DNA of 64,000 nucleotides from Ailurus styani (GCA_002007465.1 LNAC01000377.1:1165349-1229348), one strand, 5' to 3'. Numbered from the stretch's first letter, positions 35,419 through 48,020 are shown. The notes: a model not told the origin generated them from the sequence alone. Program-made: numbers and translations.

Positions 35419-37229
35419 TGCAGGATGGCTGCTCTGTTGTTTTAACCTTAAGGGAGAAAGACTTTTGATCATTATAGCTTCTCTCTTGCCCTCTAGTCTA
35501 TTTTCAGAAAATTTAACTTTTCAGTGCATATCTTCTGAGTTTTAGTCATACAGCTGAGAGTTTCAACAAATGCCAGGCAATAGATCTCTCACTGAATACA
35601 CAAAGACATTCTGAACACATGTCAAAGCCCAGGAGAGAGGAACCGTCAGAGCAAGGTGAGTGGCCTGCACTGTGTCTAAGCTACACAGTCAGTAGGCAGA
35701 GGAGAGAGGGCGTCCCCAGCACTGCTGCCATCCCTCCTGGGTACCCCCAGGAGACTCACAGGAACAAGGAGGACGTGGGAATTTTCCTTTTGGAATTTTT
35801 TTGATGAGACTCAGTTTGCCTGACATACTAAGAAGAGACAAAGACAAGTTCTCCACATCAAGAGCTTTTGGGTGGGAACCATCTATTCTGACAAACTGAA
35901 TTCCTTTTTAGCTATGAGGAAATGGAGGCTATTTTTTTCTCAGTGCACTTCACATTATAAAACACTGTAAGTTAATGGCAAGAAGGAATACAGAGTTTGA
36001 ATATGATTTTCATCACTTATAGCAATTTCCACTAGAAAAGCTATTATTTGGTTAGATAATAACTCACATTCTGAAAATAAAAGGATGATAGATAAATAAA
36101 TAGACAGATAGACAGAGGCTAAATATAGTTGAAGACTTTTGGGAGCTAACATTTGACACATTGTTTGTTCCGGGACTTCTCAAATTCTTTAATATGCCAC
36201 AGCGCACTGTGAATGTCCAGGAGATGTAAACTCCATACCATTTCCTGAGCATCNTCCATAGCATTTCCTGAGCCTCATAGCTCAGCAGGATAAAAACTGG
36301 GAAGCATTTTCTTCCCTATAACCTTCGGTGCATTTCTTAAACTTTCCCAGTCTGTATCTTCATATTTTAACACCTAACGACTTGATGTCACATGAGTTAG
36401 ATAAGACATTATAAATAAGTACGTTGTAAAGGGTAAGCACAGTGGACACCAGCAGTGGTTGTATCATGAATGGTGTCCAGGGCTGTGTGCCCTGTGGAAC
36501 AGAGGAGGACACGGTCCCTTATAGAGCAATAGACACACAAGGTAAATGAGAGATTCAGAGATGTTAGCGGATGGATAAAAGCATTTTTATGGCAAGTTCT
36601 ATGAAATTCTTAGAATATGGCAGACATATTTTAAAAGAGAATTTAGAAAGCAAATCCTTTTTTGAGAATACATCCTGGAAGTTTTTACTTCAAGTGATAT
36701 TTATATTTTTTAATATTTTAGGAATGAATTGCCTAAGGATGCCTATTTGGTTAATAAAATTTCACATCGTTATGTTAGTCCTGTTCCTGATTCGTACTTT
36801 GCACCTGCAGGGAATAATCTTGCTCTTGCAAATACACAAATGACATCTAGTGGCCATTTAAGCAAACTTCAGACACTTAGTGGAGCCATGCAATATCACT
36901 GTTAGAAGAGGCTTCAGAGGGTTTTCTTGTTCAACGCTATGTACAGGATGCACCCAGTTCCTCACCAATGTCCCTGACCCCAGTCAATCCGCATTTGCTT
37001 GGACATTTCCAGTGACAAAGAACTAGTACTTCCAGATTCTAGCTTCTTCGTTCAGCCCTTGCAAATTCTTCTTCGAATTATGCTTAACTATACCCTCCAG
37101 TAGGTTCTGCCTTCACTCCTAATTACATTTAGTGCCTCTACATGAAATGCACCCAATCTCTTTCCTTCTGGTATGTGAAGGTATTCTGGTCTCCTAAGTC
37201 CCCCGCAGCCCAAACAGCCCCGGTCCTTC

Positions 37230-38120
37230 CTCCTATGCCAATTGTTCTCTGTGCAGATCCTCGTGATCTATTTCGTGCTCCTGCTGGGCAACGGGGTCCT
37301 CATCCTGGTGACTGTGTCTACCTCGTCCCAGCACATGATCATGTACTTCTTCCCTGGGAACCCCTCCTTCTTGGAGATCTGCTACACAGCCTGCTGAGTC
37401 CCCCTTATTCTCAAGTTTCCTAATCCCCAGGAAAACCATAACCTTCTTTGTCTATGCTGTGCAGATATCTCTCTCCTTTGCCATGGGAGCCACAGAGTTG
37501 TGCTTCTGGGCATGATGGCATTTGATCTCTATTTGGCCATCTGTAACCCCCTCGGGCACCTAGTGGTCATGAGCAAAGCTGCCTATGAACCCATGGCTGT
37601 CAGCTCCTGGGCAGCGGGAAGCATGACTGCCATGGTGAAAACATCTTTAGTGACATGATTAACTCTCCTGTGAGGACAACTTCATCAAGGACTTTACCTG
37701 TGAGATCCTGGCTATCCTGAAGTTGGCCTGTGCTGACATCTCCATCACTGTGATCAGCACGGCAGTGGCCAATGTGATCTTTCTGGGCATTCCAGCTCAC
37801 TACATTTTCAGCTCCTAAGTGATTGTCATTGCTATCAACCTGAGGATACCCTCAGCTCAAAGAAGGAAAAAGTCTTTTCCACTTGCTCTGCCTACCTCAC
37901 ATTCATGGTCATCTTCTATAGAACTATGCTCTTTGTGTATGGGAAGCCAAAATCCAAGGACCCCCTGGGGGCAGACAAGCAGGATGTTTCAGACAAGCTT
38001 ACCTCCCTCTTCGATGGGGTGGTGACCCCCATGCTCAACCCCATCATCTACAGCCTGAGGAACAAGGACGTGAAGGCTGCTGTGAAGAACCCGGTCCTTC
38101 GCAAACACGTCATCCAGCGA
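37230..38120 (+). pseudogene. Olfactory receptor type A pseudogene, unit 3
   Basis: Unit 3 counterpart of the A gene. It lacks the same N-terminal codons as the unit 2 and unit 4 pseudogenes. Lesions include an in-frame TGA at 37395-37397 just after SFLEICYTAC, a short deletion after it, a one-base loss in the TECVLL region near 37497, DRY changed to DLY near 37530, and TAA at 37816-37818 in TM5. The normal stop is also lost (CGA at 38118-38120 where the A gene has TGA), so the last frame reads on to 38183. From its start to about 37842 it is almost identical to the unit 4 pseudogene. Confidence 0.93.
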
Positions 38121-38368
38121 TGGTGGAGGGGTCCTGATAGATCTCTATTCCTTAGTTTCTCTCACCTGAGGGTCAGAGGATAAGATAAAGGGCCAATTTC
38201 ATCAAAGGTTCATAGGCAAATCTGATTACACAGAAGGCTTTATGTGAACAGGAAGCATTTAATGGGAAGTTTCTGCTCCATTCTAGAAGCACTTCTACAA
38301 AAGTATAAACCATTGGTCAAGCCTTAGAGTCATCTATCTTTGGGATGCATACTGAACTACTTGATGTC

Positions 38369-39112
38369 TCAGACAACAGTGATGAAAGTAATTACCCAAA
38401 TAGGTAAAATCAGAGCATTTCAAACAAGACCCATTCTTGACAAAAACAAAAACAAACAAAACTTTCAGCATTGAACTGGAGGTCAGACAGGGCAGTAGGG
38501 CAAGAAAAGAGACAAGTCCACCAATTTTGAAGGAAGATGAAAGTTGTCATTATTCAGTGGCATTATTATTGTCTACTCTATACAAAATCTAAATAACTTC
38601 AAGATATATTATAAATATATATGAGTGTTCCTCAACACTAAATCAAAGCACAAAAAAATATATTGTATTTCCATATTCCATCAACAGGTTATGAAATATT
38701 TTAAAACATACCAAGAAATATAAATGTACATATTTATATATTTAAATGTAAGTGTGTATATTTAGATATTTGAATATAAACTTTAATATATTTGTATTAA
38801 ACTATAAATATCATCATGCAGGGGTAAACCTAGCAAAAGACCTCCAAAATCTTTATGCATAACATTTTTAATTATGACATGTTTTGAATGATAGTAAAAT
38901 AGAGAAATATATCCTATTTATGGGCCAGGAAATTCACTATGGAGATATTAGTTCTCCTCAAATTCATCTACAGATTCAAAGTAATGCCAATTTTTAAACC
39001 CCCCAAATAATTATTCTATAAGAAGTTGGCTCCATAATTTATAGAGAAGAACAAAGAAATATTGATTGGGGCAGCATAACATCAACACAGCAACAGACGA
39101 ATAAACCAATGG
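38369..39112. other. Unit 3 spacer after deletion junction
   Basis: Starts at the deletion junction ('cttgatgtctcagacaacag') and continues as the AT-rich L1-like stretch matching 23540-24381. No gene seen. Confidence 0.55.
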
Positions 39113-39130
39113 AAAAGAATAGAGATCTCA

Positions 39131-39331
39131 GGGCACCTGGGTGGCTCAGTGGGTTAAAGCCTCTGCTTTCGGCTCAGGTCATGATCCCAGGGTCCTGGGA
39201 TCGAGGCCCACATCGGGCTCTCTGCTCAGGAGGGAGCTTGCTTCCTCCTCTCCCTGTCTCTCTGCCAGCCTCTCTGCCTACTTGTAATCTCTCTCTCTGT
39301 GTGTCAAATAAATAAATAAAATCTTTAAAAA
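39131..39331 (+). mobile_element. Can-SINE private to unit 3, perfect target duplication
   Basis: Well preserved sense SINE flanked by an exact 18-bp duplication, 'aaaagaatagagatctca' (39113-39130 and 39332-39349). It landed right at the 5' edge of the young L1 and is absent from units 2 and 4. Confidence 0.95.
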
Positions 39332-40526
39332 AAAAGAATAGAGATCTCACACATCACATTAAGAAGAGAAAGGACAAGAACCATATGATCCTCTCAACTG
39401 ATGCAAAAAAAAATTTGAGAAATTAGATCACCCTTTCTTGATTAAAACAATCCACAGTGTAGGGATAGAGGGAACATACCTCAATATCATGAAAGCCATA
39501 TAAGAAGAGTCCACAGAGATTATCATTCTCAATGAGTAAAAACTGAGAGCTTTTCCCCTAAGGTCAGGAACATGACAGGATGACCACTCTCACCACCGTT
39601 GTTCAACATACTACTAGAACTCCTAGCCTCAGCAATCAGACAACAAAAAGTAATAAAAGGCTGCCAAAGAGTCAAAGAAGAAGGCAAATTCTCACTCTTC
39701 ACAGATGACATGACACTCTATGTGGAAAACTCAAAAAACTCTACCCACGAATTTCTAGATCTCATATAGGAATTCAGCAAAGTGGAGGGTATAAAATCAG
39801 TGCACAGAAATCAGTTGCTTTTCAATACAGTAACAATGAGACAGAAGAAGAAGAAAATAAGGAATCAGTCCCATTTACAATTGTACCAAAAACTGTAAGA
39901 TACCTAGAAATAAACCTAACCAAAGAGGCNTATTCAGAAAACTATAAAGTACTCATGAAAGAAATTGAGGAAGACACAAAGAAATGGAAAAACATTCCAT
40001 GCTCATGAATGGGAAGAACAAATATTGTTAAAATGCCTATGCTACCCAAAGCAATCTACATACTCAATGCAATCCCCATCAAAATACCATCAACATTTTC
40101 CACAGAGCTGGAAAAAATAATCCTAAAATGTGCATGGAAAGACCTNAAGACCCCGAATAGCCAAAGGAATGTTGAAAAAAAAAAGCAAAGTTGGCGGCAT
40201 CACAATTCCAGATTTCAAGCTCTATTACAAAGCCGTCATCATCAAGACAGTATGGTACTGGCACAAAAACAGACACATAGACCAGTGGAACAGAATAGAG
40301 AACCCAAAAATGGACCCTCAACTCTATGGTCAACTAATCTTCGACAAAGCAGGAAAGAATGTCCAGTGGGAAAAAGACAGTCTCTTCAACAAATGGTGTT
40401 GGGAAAATTGGACAGCCACGTGTAGAAGAATGAAAGTGGACCATTTTCTTACACCATACACAAAAAAACCTCAAAGTGAATGGAAGATCTGAACGTGAGA
40501 CAGAATCGCGTCAAAATCCTAGAGGA

Positions 40527-40946
40527 AACGTCAAGCTTTCGCNTGGAATATTATGCAGCTATCAAAAGAAACGAAATCTTGCCATTCGCAACAACATGGA
40601 TGGAACTGGAGGGTATTATGCTGAGCGAAATAAGTCAATCAGAGAAAGATAATTATCATATGATTTCTCTGATATGAGGAACTTGAGGGGCAGGGTGGGG
40701 GGTCATGGGTGGTAGGGAGGGAAAAATAATGAAACAAGATGGGATGGGGAAGGAGACAAACCATAAGAGACTCCTAATCTCACAAAACAAACTGAGGGTT
40801 ACTGGGGGGTGGGAGGGTAGGGATAGGGTGGATGGGTTATGGACATTGGGGAGGGTTTGTGCTTTGGTAAATGCTGTGAAAGATGTAAGCCGGATGATTC
40901 ACAGACCTGTACCCCTGGGGAAAAGAATTAAAAAAATAAATTTAAA
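40527..40946 (+). mobile_element. L1 3' end nested in unit 3 L1
   Basis: Sense L1 3' terminus flanked by 'aaaatcctagagga' (40513-40526 and 40947-40960). The N at 40543 hides part of its left end. Not in units 2 or 4. Confidence 0.85.
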
Positions 40947-41155
40947 AAAATCCTAGAGGAGAATACACAGGCAGCAACCTCATCAATCTCTGATGCAGCG
41001 ACTTCTTGCTAGACACTACTCCAAAGGCAAAGGAAACAAAAGCAAAAGTGAACTATTGAGACTTCTTCAAGATAAAAAAGCTTTTGCACAGGAAAGGAAA
41101 CAGTCGACATACCAAAAAGCAACCTACAGAATGGGAGAAGGTATTTGCAAATGTC

Positions 41156-41497
41156 TTTTTAAAATTAACATATAATGTATTATTTGCCCCAGGGTACAGG
41201 TCTATGAATCATCAGGCTTACACATTTCATAGCACTCACCATAGCACATACCCTCCCCAGTGTCCATAACCCAGTCACCTATCCACACCCCACCCCCCAC
41301 CCAGCAACCCTCAGTTTGTTTCATGATGTTAAGAGCCTGTTATGGTTTGTCTCCTTCACTATCCCATCTGGTTTCAGTTTTTCCCTCCCTACCCGCCCCC
41401 CGCAAATTCCTCATATCAGAGAGATCACACGATAATTGACTTTCTCTGACTGACTTATTTCACTTAGCATAATACCCTCTAGTTCCATCCACTTGTA
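41156..41497 (-). mobile_element. Inverted L1 3' end nested in unit 3 L1
   Basis: L1 3' terminus on the minus strand, flanked by 'gtatttgcaaatgtc' (41141-41155 and 41498-41512). Shared with unit 4 (61348-61696) and absent from unit 2, where the site reads on uninterrupted near 25952. Confidence 0.92.
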
Positions 41498-42931
41498 GTA
41501 TTTGCAAATGTCTTAGCAGATAAAGGGTTAGTATCTAAGATCTATAAAGAACTTATCAAACTCAACACCCAAAGAACAAATAATCCAGGCAAGAAATGGG
41601 CAGAAGACATGAACAGACATTTCTCCAAAGAAGACATACAAATGGCCAACAGACACATGAAAAAATGCTCAACATCACTTGGCATCAGGCAAATACAGAT
41701 CAAAACCACAATGAGACACCACTTCATAGCAGTCAGAATGGCTACAATTAACAAGTCAGGAAACAACAAATGTTGGCAAGGATGCGGAGAAAGGGGAACC
41801 ATCCTACACTGTTGGTGGGAATGCAAGCTGGTGAGGCCACTCTGGAAAACAGTATGGAGATTCCGCAGAAAGTTCAGAATAGAGCTACCATATAACGCAC
41901 AATTGCACTACCAGGTATTTACCCAAAGGACACAGACATAGAGATCGGAAGGGGAACCTGCACCCCAGTGTTTTTACCAGCAATGTCTACATAGCCAAAC
42001 TACGGGAAGTGCCCAGACATCCACCAACAGATGAATGGAAAAGAAGATGTGGTATATATACATATATTTGTGTATACATATATATGTGTATATATATATA
42101 CACACATATATATATATATATGTATACATGCAGTGAAATATTACTCAGCCATCAAAAAAAGAAATCTTACCATTTGCAATAATGTGGATGGAACTAGAGG
42201 GTATTATGCTAAGTAAAGTAAGTCATTCAGAGAAAGATGATTATCCTACCATTTCACTATAGGTGGATTTTAAGAAACAAATCGGAGGCTCATAGAGGAA
42301 AGGAGGGAAAAACAAAATAAGAAAAATCAGAGAAGGAGACAAACTGTAAACGACTCTTAACTATAGGAAACAAACTGAAGGTTACAGGAGGGGATGTGGG
42401 TGGAGGGATGGGTTAGGGTTAACTGGGTCATTGGCATTAAGGAGGGCACCTGATTTAATGAGCGCTGGGTATTATATGGAACTGATGAATCACTGAACTC
42501 TACCTCTGAAACTAATAATATATGGTATGGTATTAATTGAATTTAAATAAAATATAATTTAAAAAATAGAGATCCCAGAAATGGAACCATGCATGTTTGG
42601 AGATTTGATATATAATACATGTGAGGAATTACAAGTCACTGGAGAAAGGGTGGGTCACAAATGCAAGCAGAACAAATGGAAATATGCGTACCAAGGAGAG
42701 ATGTATAAAATATTTATAGCAGCATTCAACTAGGGGGCAATCCAATGATGCATCAGAGTAGAATGTATAGATAAATTGTGCTACATTCATATAATGGAAT
42801 TTAGAAATACAAATTAATGAATTTAGCTGTGCTCATGAATATTAACGAGTCTTACAGACATAATATTAACTAAATATTAACTAAAGAATCAAGTCAAAAA
42901 GAAAACCTATAAGGGTTCAATTTATATTGAG

Positions 42932-43122
42932 GGTTTTTTTTTTAGATTTTATTTATTTATTTGTCAGAGAGAGGGAGAACACAAGCAGAGGGAGCTGCAG
43001 GCAGAGGAAGAAACAGGCTCCCTACTGAGCAAGGAGACTGACATGGGACTCATCCCACGATCCTGGGATCATGATCTGAGTCAAAAGCAGACAGGTAACT
43101 GACTGAGCCACCCAGGCATTTC
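42932..43122 (-). mobile_element. Can-SINE, unit 3 copy of the 11194 insertion
   Basis: Same site and flanks as the unit 2 copy, differing at a few bases. Confidence 0.87.
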
Positions 43123-43346
43123 TATATTGAGTCTAGGGAGAGGAAAGCCTAAACTGTACTGTTTAAGGATGTATACTAGGTCATAAAATTCAAGAAAAAA
43201 CAAGGAAATGATTAAAAAGAATCAGGAATGTGGTTATCTCTGGGAGGAGAGGGAGAGGATAGATTGGGAAGGAATACCCAAGGAGCTTCCACGGTACTGG
43301 CAATGTTCTACTCCTTAAATTAGGAGATTATTACTTTATTATTCTT

Positions 43347-43552
43347 TTTTTTTAAAGATTTTTTTTATTTATTCATTTGACACAGAGAGAGAGAGAGATT
43401 ACAAGTAGGCAGAGAGGCAGGCAGAGAGGAGAGAGGAGGAAGCAGGCTCCCTGCTGAGCAGAGAGCCTGATGTGGGCCTCGATCCCAGGACCCTGGGATC
43501 ATGACCTGAGCCGAAGGCAGCGGCTTTAACCCACTGAGCCACCCAGGCGCCC
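43347..43552 (-). mobile_element. Can-SINE private to unit 3
   Basis: Young-looking minus-strand SINE flanked by 'actttattattctt' (43332-43345 and 43553-43566). Units 1, 2 and 4 lack it. Confidence 0.94.
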
Positions 43553-44012
43553 ACTTTATTATTCTTTAAATTAAATCTATGAGCTTAAATGTACTTTCAT
43601 ACGCATTTACATATCTGTGCTACTTTTCACATGTTAAATTCCTAAAGTATTAAATATGACAGCATGATACCACTTCTCATCTTTCAGATTGGCAAAGACT
43701 AAAAAGAGTTCTTGAGAGACTAAAATACTATGTTAGCAGAGTGTGGAAAACAGACAGGTTCATATGCTAATGACAGGAATGTGCAAATTTGTCAATACCT
43801 TTCAAAATTACAAATGTACAGAAACAGGTATATTTTTACTATGTGCTAAATTATGAATTCACAAGGAAATTTGTTGTAGCATTGATTGTAATAGCATAAG
43901 ATTGGAAAAGTTTGGTGAAGATCTAAATATCCATCACTATTAGACTGGTTAATTAAATGATGGCACAAAGTTAAATGGAATATATGTAGCCATTAAAAGA
44001 AGAAGGCAGTAT

Positions 44013-44197
44013 ATTGTCTGGCTCAGTTTGTTAAGCATATGCCTTGGGCTCAAGTCATGAGCTCAGGGTCAAGCCTGGGAACAAGCCTGAATGGGGCTCC
44101 CAGCTCAGGGGTGAGTCTACTTCTCCCTCTCCCTCTGCCCATCCCCCCAATCAAGGTCTCTCTCTCTCTCCAAATAAATAAAATATTTTTTAAAAAG
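44013..44197 (+). mobile_element. Can-SINE, unit 3 copy of the 28164 insertion
   Basis: Same site, same flanks. Confidence 0.9.
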
Positions 44198-44689
44198 AGG
44201 CAGTATTACATATTTTCCTCCAGATACATATACCCAACATATATTCTTCAGTGAGAAAACCAAGATACTAAAAAGAGCACCGTTGTGCAAAATTTGTCAC
44301 TGTCTTGATATCTTGCTTTTCTCACTCAACAATATCCATAGAATTTCTCTGGGAAAAAGAAAAGCATAAGAACATGCTAACATTGATTGCCTTGAGGGAA
44401 CATAATTAGGTGACAAGACAGGAGCTTTATTTTTATTCTATATTCATTTTTACCTTTCAAATTTTGATTCCAGTACAAGTAACACCTCCTAATGGGATGA
44501 TAATCATGATGAGGTTGAGGAGAAGGAAGAAATCCATGGGGATAAACAGAATCAGATGTATTGAGACTGAAATCCAGCTCTGCCATTCACAAAAGATGGG
44601 GTCTTTGGTAAATTGTTTAACCTTTTAAAATCTGTTCCCTCGAATAAGAAACTAGGGACATAATACCACATTTCAAGCTTTACTACAAA

Positions 44690-45445
44690 GCTATAGTCAT
44701 CAAAACATTTTGATGCTGACACAAAAGTAGACACATAGATGAAAGGAACAGCATAACAAGCCCAGAAATAAACCCCTCCTTATATCATCACTTAATCTAC
44801 AGAAAAGGAGACAAGAAGACACNAGAAAAGACAGTCTCTTCAATAAATGGTGTTGAGAAAACTGGAGATCTACATGCAAAACCATGAAACTTGACTACTT
44901 TCTTATATCATACAAATGTGAAATAAAAATGGATTAAAGACCAAATGGGAAGACCTGGCCATAAAACTCCTAAAAGAAACATCTCTTGTGCATGAGCCTC
45001 AACAACATTTTTCAGGATATGTTTCCTCAAACAAGGAAAACAAAGGCAAAAATAAACTCTTGGACTTCATCAAACTAGAAAGCTTTTGCACAGTGAAGGA
45101 AACCATCAGCTAAATGAAAAGGCAACCTACCCAATGGGAGAAGATTTTTGCAAACAATATATTTGGATACTATCCAAAATATACAAATCACGCATACAAC
45201 TCAACACCAAGAAAACAAATAATTTGATCAAAAATGGGCAGAGGATCTGAATAGACATTTCTCCAAAGATGACCTACAGGTGGCTAAAAGAAACACAAAA
45301 CAATGCTCAACATCACTATCATCAGGGAAATGCAAATTAAACCCACAGAAAGATACCACCACCTCACACCAATCTGAAAGCCGAGAATCAAAATGACAAG
45401 AAATAACACGTGCTGGTGAGGAAGTGGACAAAATGTTAAAATGAA
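44690..45445 (+). mobile_element. L1 ORF2 3'-part fragment, unit 3
   Basis: Paralogue of the same fragment, with an N at 44823. Left of the N it follows unit 2; right of it, for about 280 bp, it equals unit 1. Confidence 0.8.
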
Positions 45446-46590
45446 GGTTTGTGAAGTGTTTGTCACAGTGCCTGCCACATGGGAGTGCCTCACACAATGT
45501 AGCCAGGCTGCTGCTTTTCTTAGATATGTATCCTGCCTCCCCATTCTGGATGTCTAGGACTCAGCAGGGAAACAACATACTCTGGCCCCCTGAATCAAGC
45601 ACTGGCTTCTCTGGGACCCCAGTGAAAGCTCAGGTAGAAGCCAGCATCTGCTATACTTTCTTCCCCATCTCCAGTTGACCATGAACCAGTTGTTACCTCT
45701 ATCTGGGACAGGGAGATGGTCCCTGGAGGCCCCAGGTATGCCTAGGGCCTGTACCCTGTGCACATTTGACATTCCAAACTTTAAATTGCTTCTGGGACTA
45801 ACAGGGTCCCTGTAGGAGTTCACAGCTGCTGTTTGAGGACTCCTTTCACTGCTGGGGAAGATGTACCCTTGGGATTTCTGGGCCTCAAACCAGGATGACA
45901 GGTCCTCTCCACGAAGAGTCTGTAGCTGAGACACCCAGTCAGCCTGCACGTCTAGGAGGAAGGATGTGAGAGAAACCCCACCAGAGGCTAAACTTTCCAC
46001 AGGGATGTACGGAGAAGCAGAAGACACAAGGTCTCAGAGGTAAAGGAAGTCCAGCAGGAGAGTGTCTGGGGTCTTTCTCTGGCATCCAGGCTCTGGCCCA
46101 GGGCACAGTGAGGAGCTGAGAATTGGGTCTGGGATCAGCAGATTCAGAAAAGTGGCTGCAAGGAGGATGCATGTAGGGAGCACTGAGCCATGGTGGGTAC
46201 AGGGGTGGTGGCCATGACTTTTGAAGAGCATTTTCCAAAGAACAACTTTTCTTCTCTCCCTGCCTCTATTCCAAGTACCTTCCAGCTGCAAGTAACTGTG
46301 AGCCCCTGATGCTGAGCAGGGAGGAACAGCTGAGGCTAAGCCCAGGCAGGCCCTCCTGCTCTACAGACCTTACCACTGACCAAGCCCCTGTCCTGACACT
46401 GCTGTTCCATCCTCCCAGGGAGGGGCCCAGAGCTCCAGGAAGAAGGCAGTTGATTTTCATCCCCATTCAGCTGAGATTTCCCAGAAGATTGAGCCTTTCA
46501 CAGGGTCATAGGGTGAGCAGACAGGCAAGCTGGGACCCATCCCTGTCTGTCATTCCCCATCTGTGGCTAGTTCTATTTTCCTCACTTTCT
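45445..46590. other. GC-richer spacer block with unassigned ORF, unit 3
   Basis: Paralogue of the same block, more diverged than units 1 and 2 are from each other. The minus-strand ORF at 45554-46027 has a different C-terminal end. Function unknown. Confidence 0.4.
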
Positions 46591-46605
46591 TTCTATCCCT
46601 TATTC

Positions 46606-47050
46606 AATTGAGATAACTCCCAAGAACCCCAGTGGATGCCTGAAAACACAGATAGTACTGAACTCTATGTTTCCTGTTCCTTCCTATACACGCAAACCTA
46701 TGATAGAGTTTAATTTATGAATCTGACACAGTGAGAGGTTAACAATAACCAATAATAAACTACAACAATTATAACAACATACCATAATAAAGTCATATGA
46801 ATGTGCTCTCTCTCTCTCACAGTATCTTATTGTACTGGACTCCCTTTCTTCCTGTGACAATGCAAGATGATAAAATGGCCACATGATGAGCCACACTGAG
46901 GTAAGGGACCTAGGGATTGAGATGCAACATAAGGCTACTCTTGACCTTGTGGCCATAGGTCAGAAACACTATCTTCTGCTCCAAACTATAGTTGCAGGTG
47001 ATGGTAGGAAGGAACTGAAGCTTTGGAAAGCAAAATTTGAGGGAGGAAGG
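46606..47050. mobile_element. MER2/Tigger-like remnant, unit 3
   Basis: Paralogue of 14455-14915 with the same landmarks. Confidence 0.55.
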
Positions 47051-47123
47051 TTCTTTTACCGAGAATGTTTTTCCATGAATACAAAGTAATTTCTTCCCCT
47101 TGTATTAGAAAATTTGATCATAT

Positions 47124-47294
47124 TTGGGCATCTGGGTGGCTCTGGTGGTTAAGCTTCCTACTCTTGATATTAACTTATGTCATGACCTCGTGGTTGTGTG
47201 ACTCTACCTGCTTTGGGCTCTGTGGTCAGTAAGGAGTCTGCTTGAAATCCATCTGCCCTTTCACTTGCCAACCTGCCAACCTGCTCCCACAACT

Positions 47295-47329
<35 letters not shown>

Positions 47330-47552
47330 ATAAATAAAAAAGTTGGATTGGTGATGGACATTGGAGAGGGTTTGTGCTTTGGCGAATGCTGTGAAAGATG
47401 TAAGCCTGATGATTCACAGACCTGTACCCCTGGGGCAAAGAATAAAAAATAAAAAATAAATAAGAAAAAATGGAGAGCGTGGGAAAGGAATTAAAAAGTA
47501 AGTTTCTTTTTCAAGACTTAAAAAAATAATAAATAAAAAGTTAAAAAAAGAA
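47124..47552 (+). mobile_element. Can-SINE, unit 3 copy of the 31291 insertion, split by an L1 piece
   Basis: Same site as unit 2, but an L1 3' fragment (47345-47527) has landed in its A-rich tail. Confidence 0.83.
47345..47527 (+). mobile_element. L1 3' end with possible 3' transduction, unit 3
   Basis: The L1 3' end (to 'tgtacccctggggcaaagaa' and an A-rich tail ending near 47470) is followed by about 50 bp of non-L1 sequence and a second A-rich tail. The whole is flanked by 'aataaataaaaagtt' (one extra A on the left). Absent from unit 2. Confidence 0.7.
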
Positions 47553-48020
47553 AATTTTATAATATTGAAGAAGTACAAGGAGGAATCCTTTCCTCTATTG
47601 ATTTTTCTATAACTTCTATTCAGTCCCTCTTATCCAATATATTTTTTGCCTAATTAAGATCAAACCAGTGTGTACAATTTTGTATTCTATCTTCTAGTAC
47701 TGAAGTGTAATGATGCAGTTGTGTAAAAATTATAACTTTAATATGTAAAATTCCGTTATATGAAGTGCACCATTAGGCATTAATTAGTAGACAGTTATTT
47801 TGTTTCCTGTGTTCACTCATAAATATGGCTGTGATGAATGCCTTTATTGAGAGATACTGGCCCTCCACTCTCATCATTCCTTTAGAATTTTTTCCCAGAG
47901 GTGGAATTGCTGTTATATAGGATTGTTACGTTTATGGTCTTCTATGCAAACTGCTCTCCAGAAACGGTGTTTGACAATGCATGGGGCTCAGGACTGCATT
48001 CTGTTTCCTTCCTTTTCTCT

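Larger units (their letters stand above)
20496..37241 (+). repeat. Tandem unit 2 of OR array (about 16.7 kb)
   Basis: Second unit: A pseudogene, spacer with young L1 at 24382-26947, and B copy 2. It is missing about 1.4 kb just after the A locus (junction near 21657) relative to units 1 and 4. It shares a SINE inside the L1 with unit 4 but not with unit 3. Confidence 0.85.
39350..42564 (+). mobile_element. 5'-truncated carnivore L1, unit 3, with nested L1 pieces
   Basis: Same insertion as 24382 in unit 2, without the internal SINE. It contains N bases at 39930, 40146 and 40543, a sense L1 3' end at 40527-40946, an antisense L1 3' end at 41156-41497, and a TA/ATGT-rich microsatellite at about 42050-42130. 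Not functional. Confidence 0.92.

Noticed and set aside
36571..36843. Identical 90-codon ORFs at 36571 and 53064 with hydrophobic character
   Set aside because: Identity is due to the near-identical 1.6-kb block, and the unit 1/2 counterpart is broken by a SINE. No family recognised.
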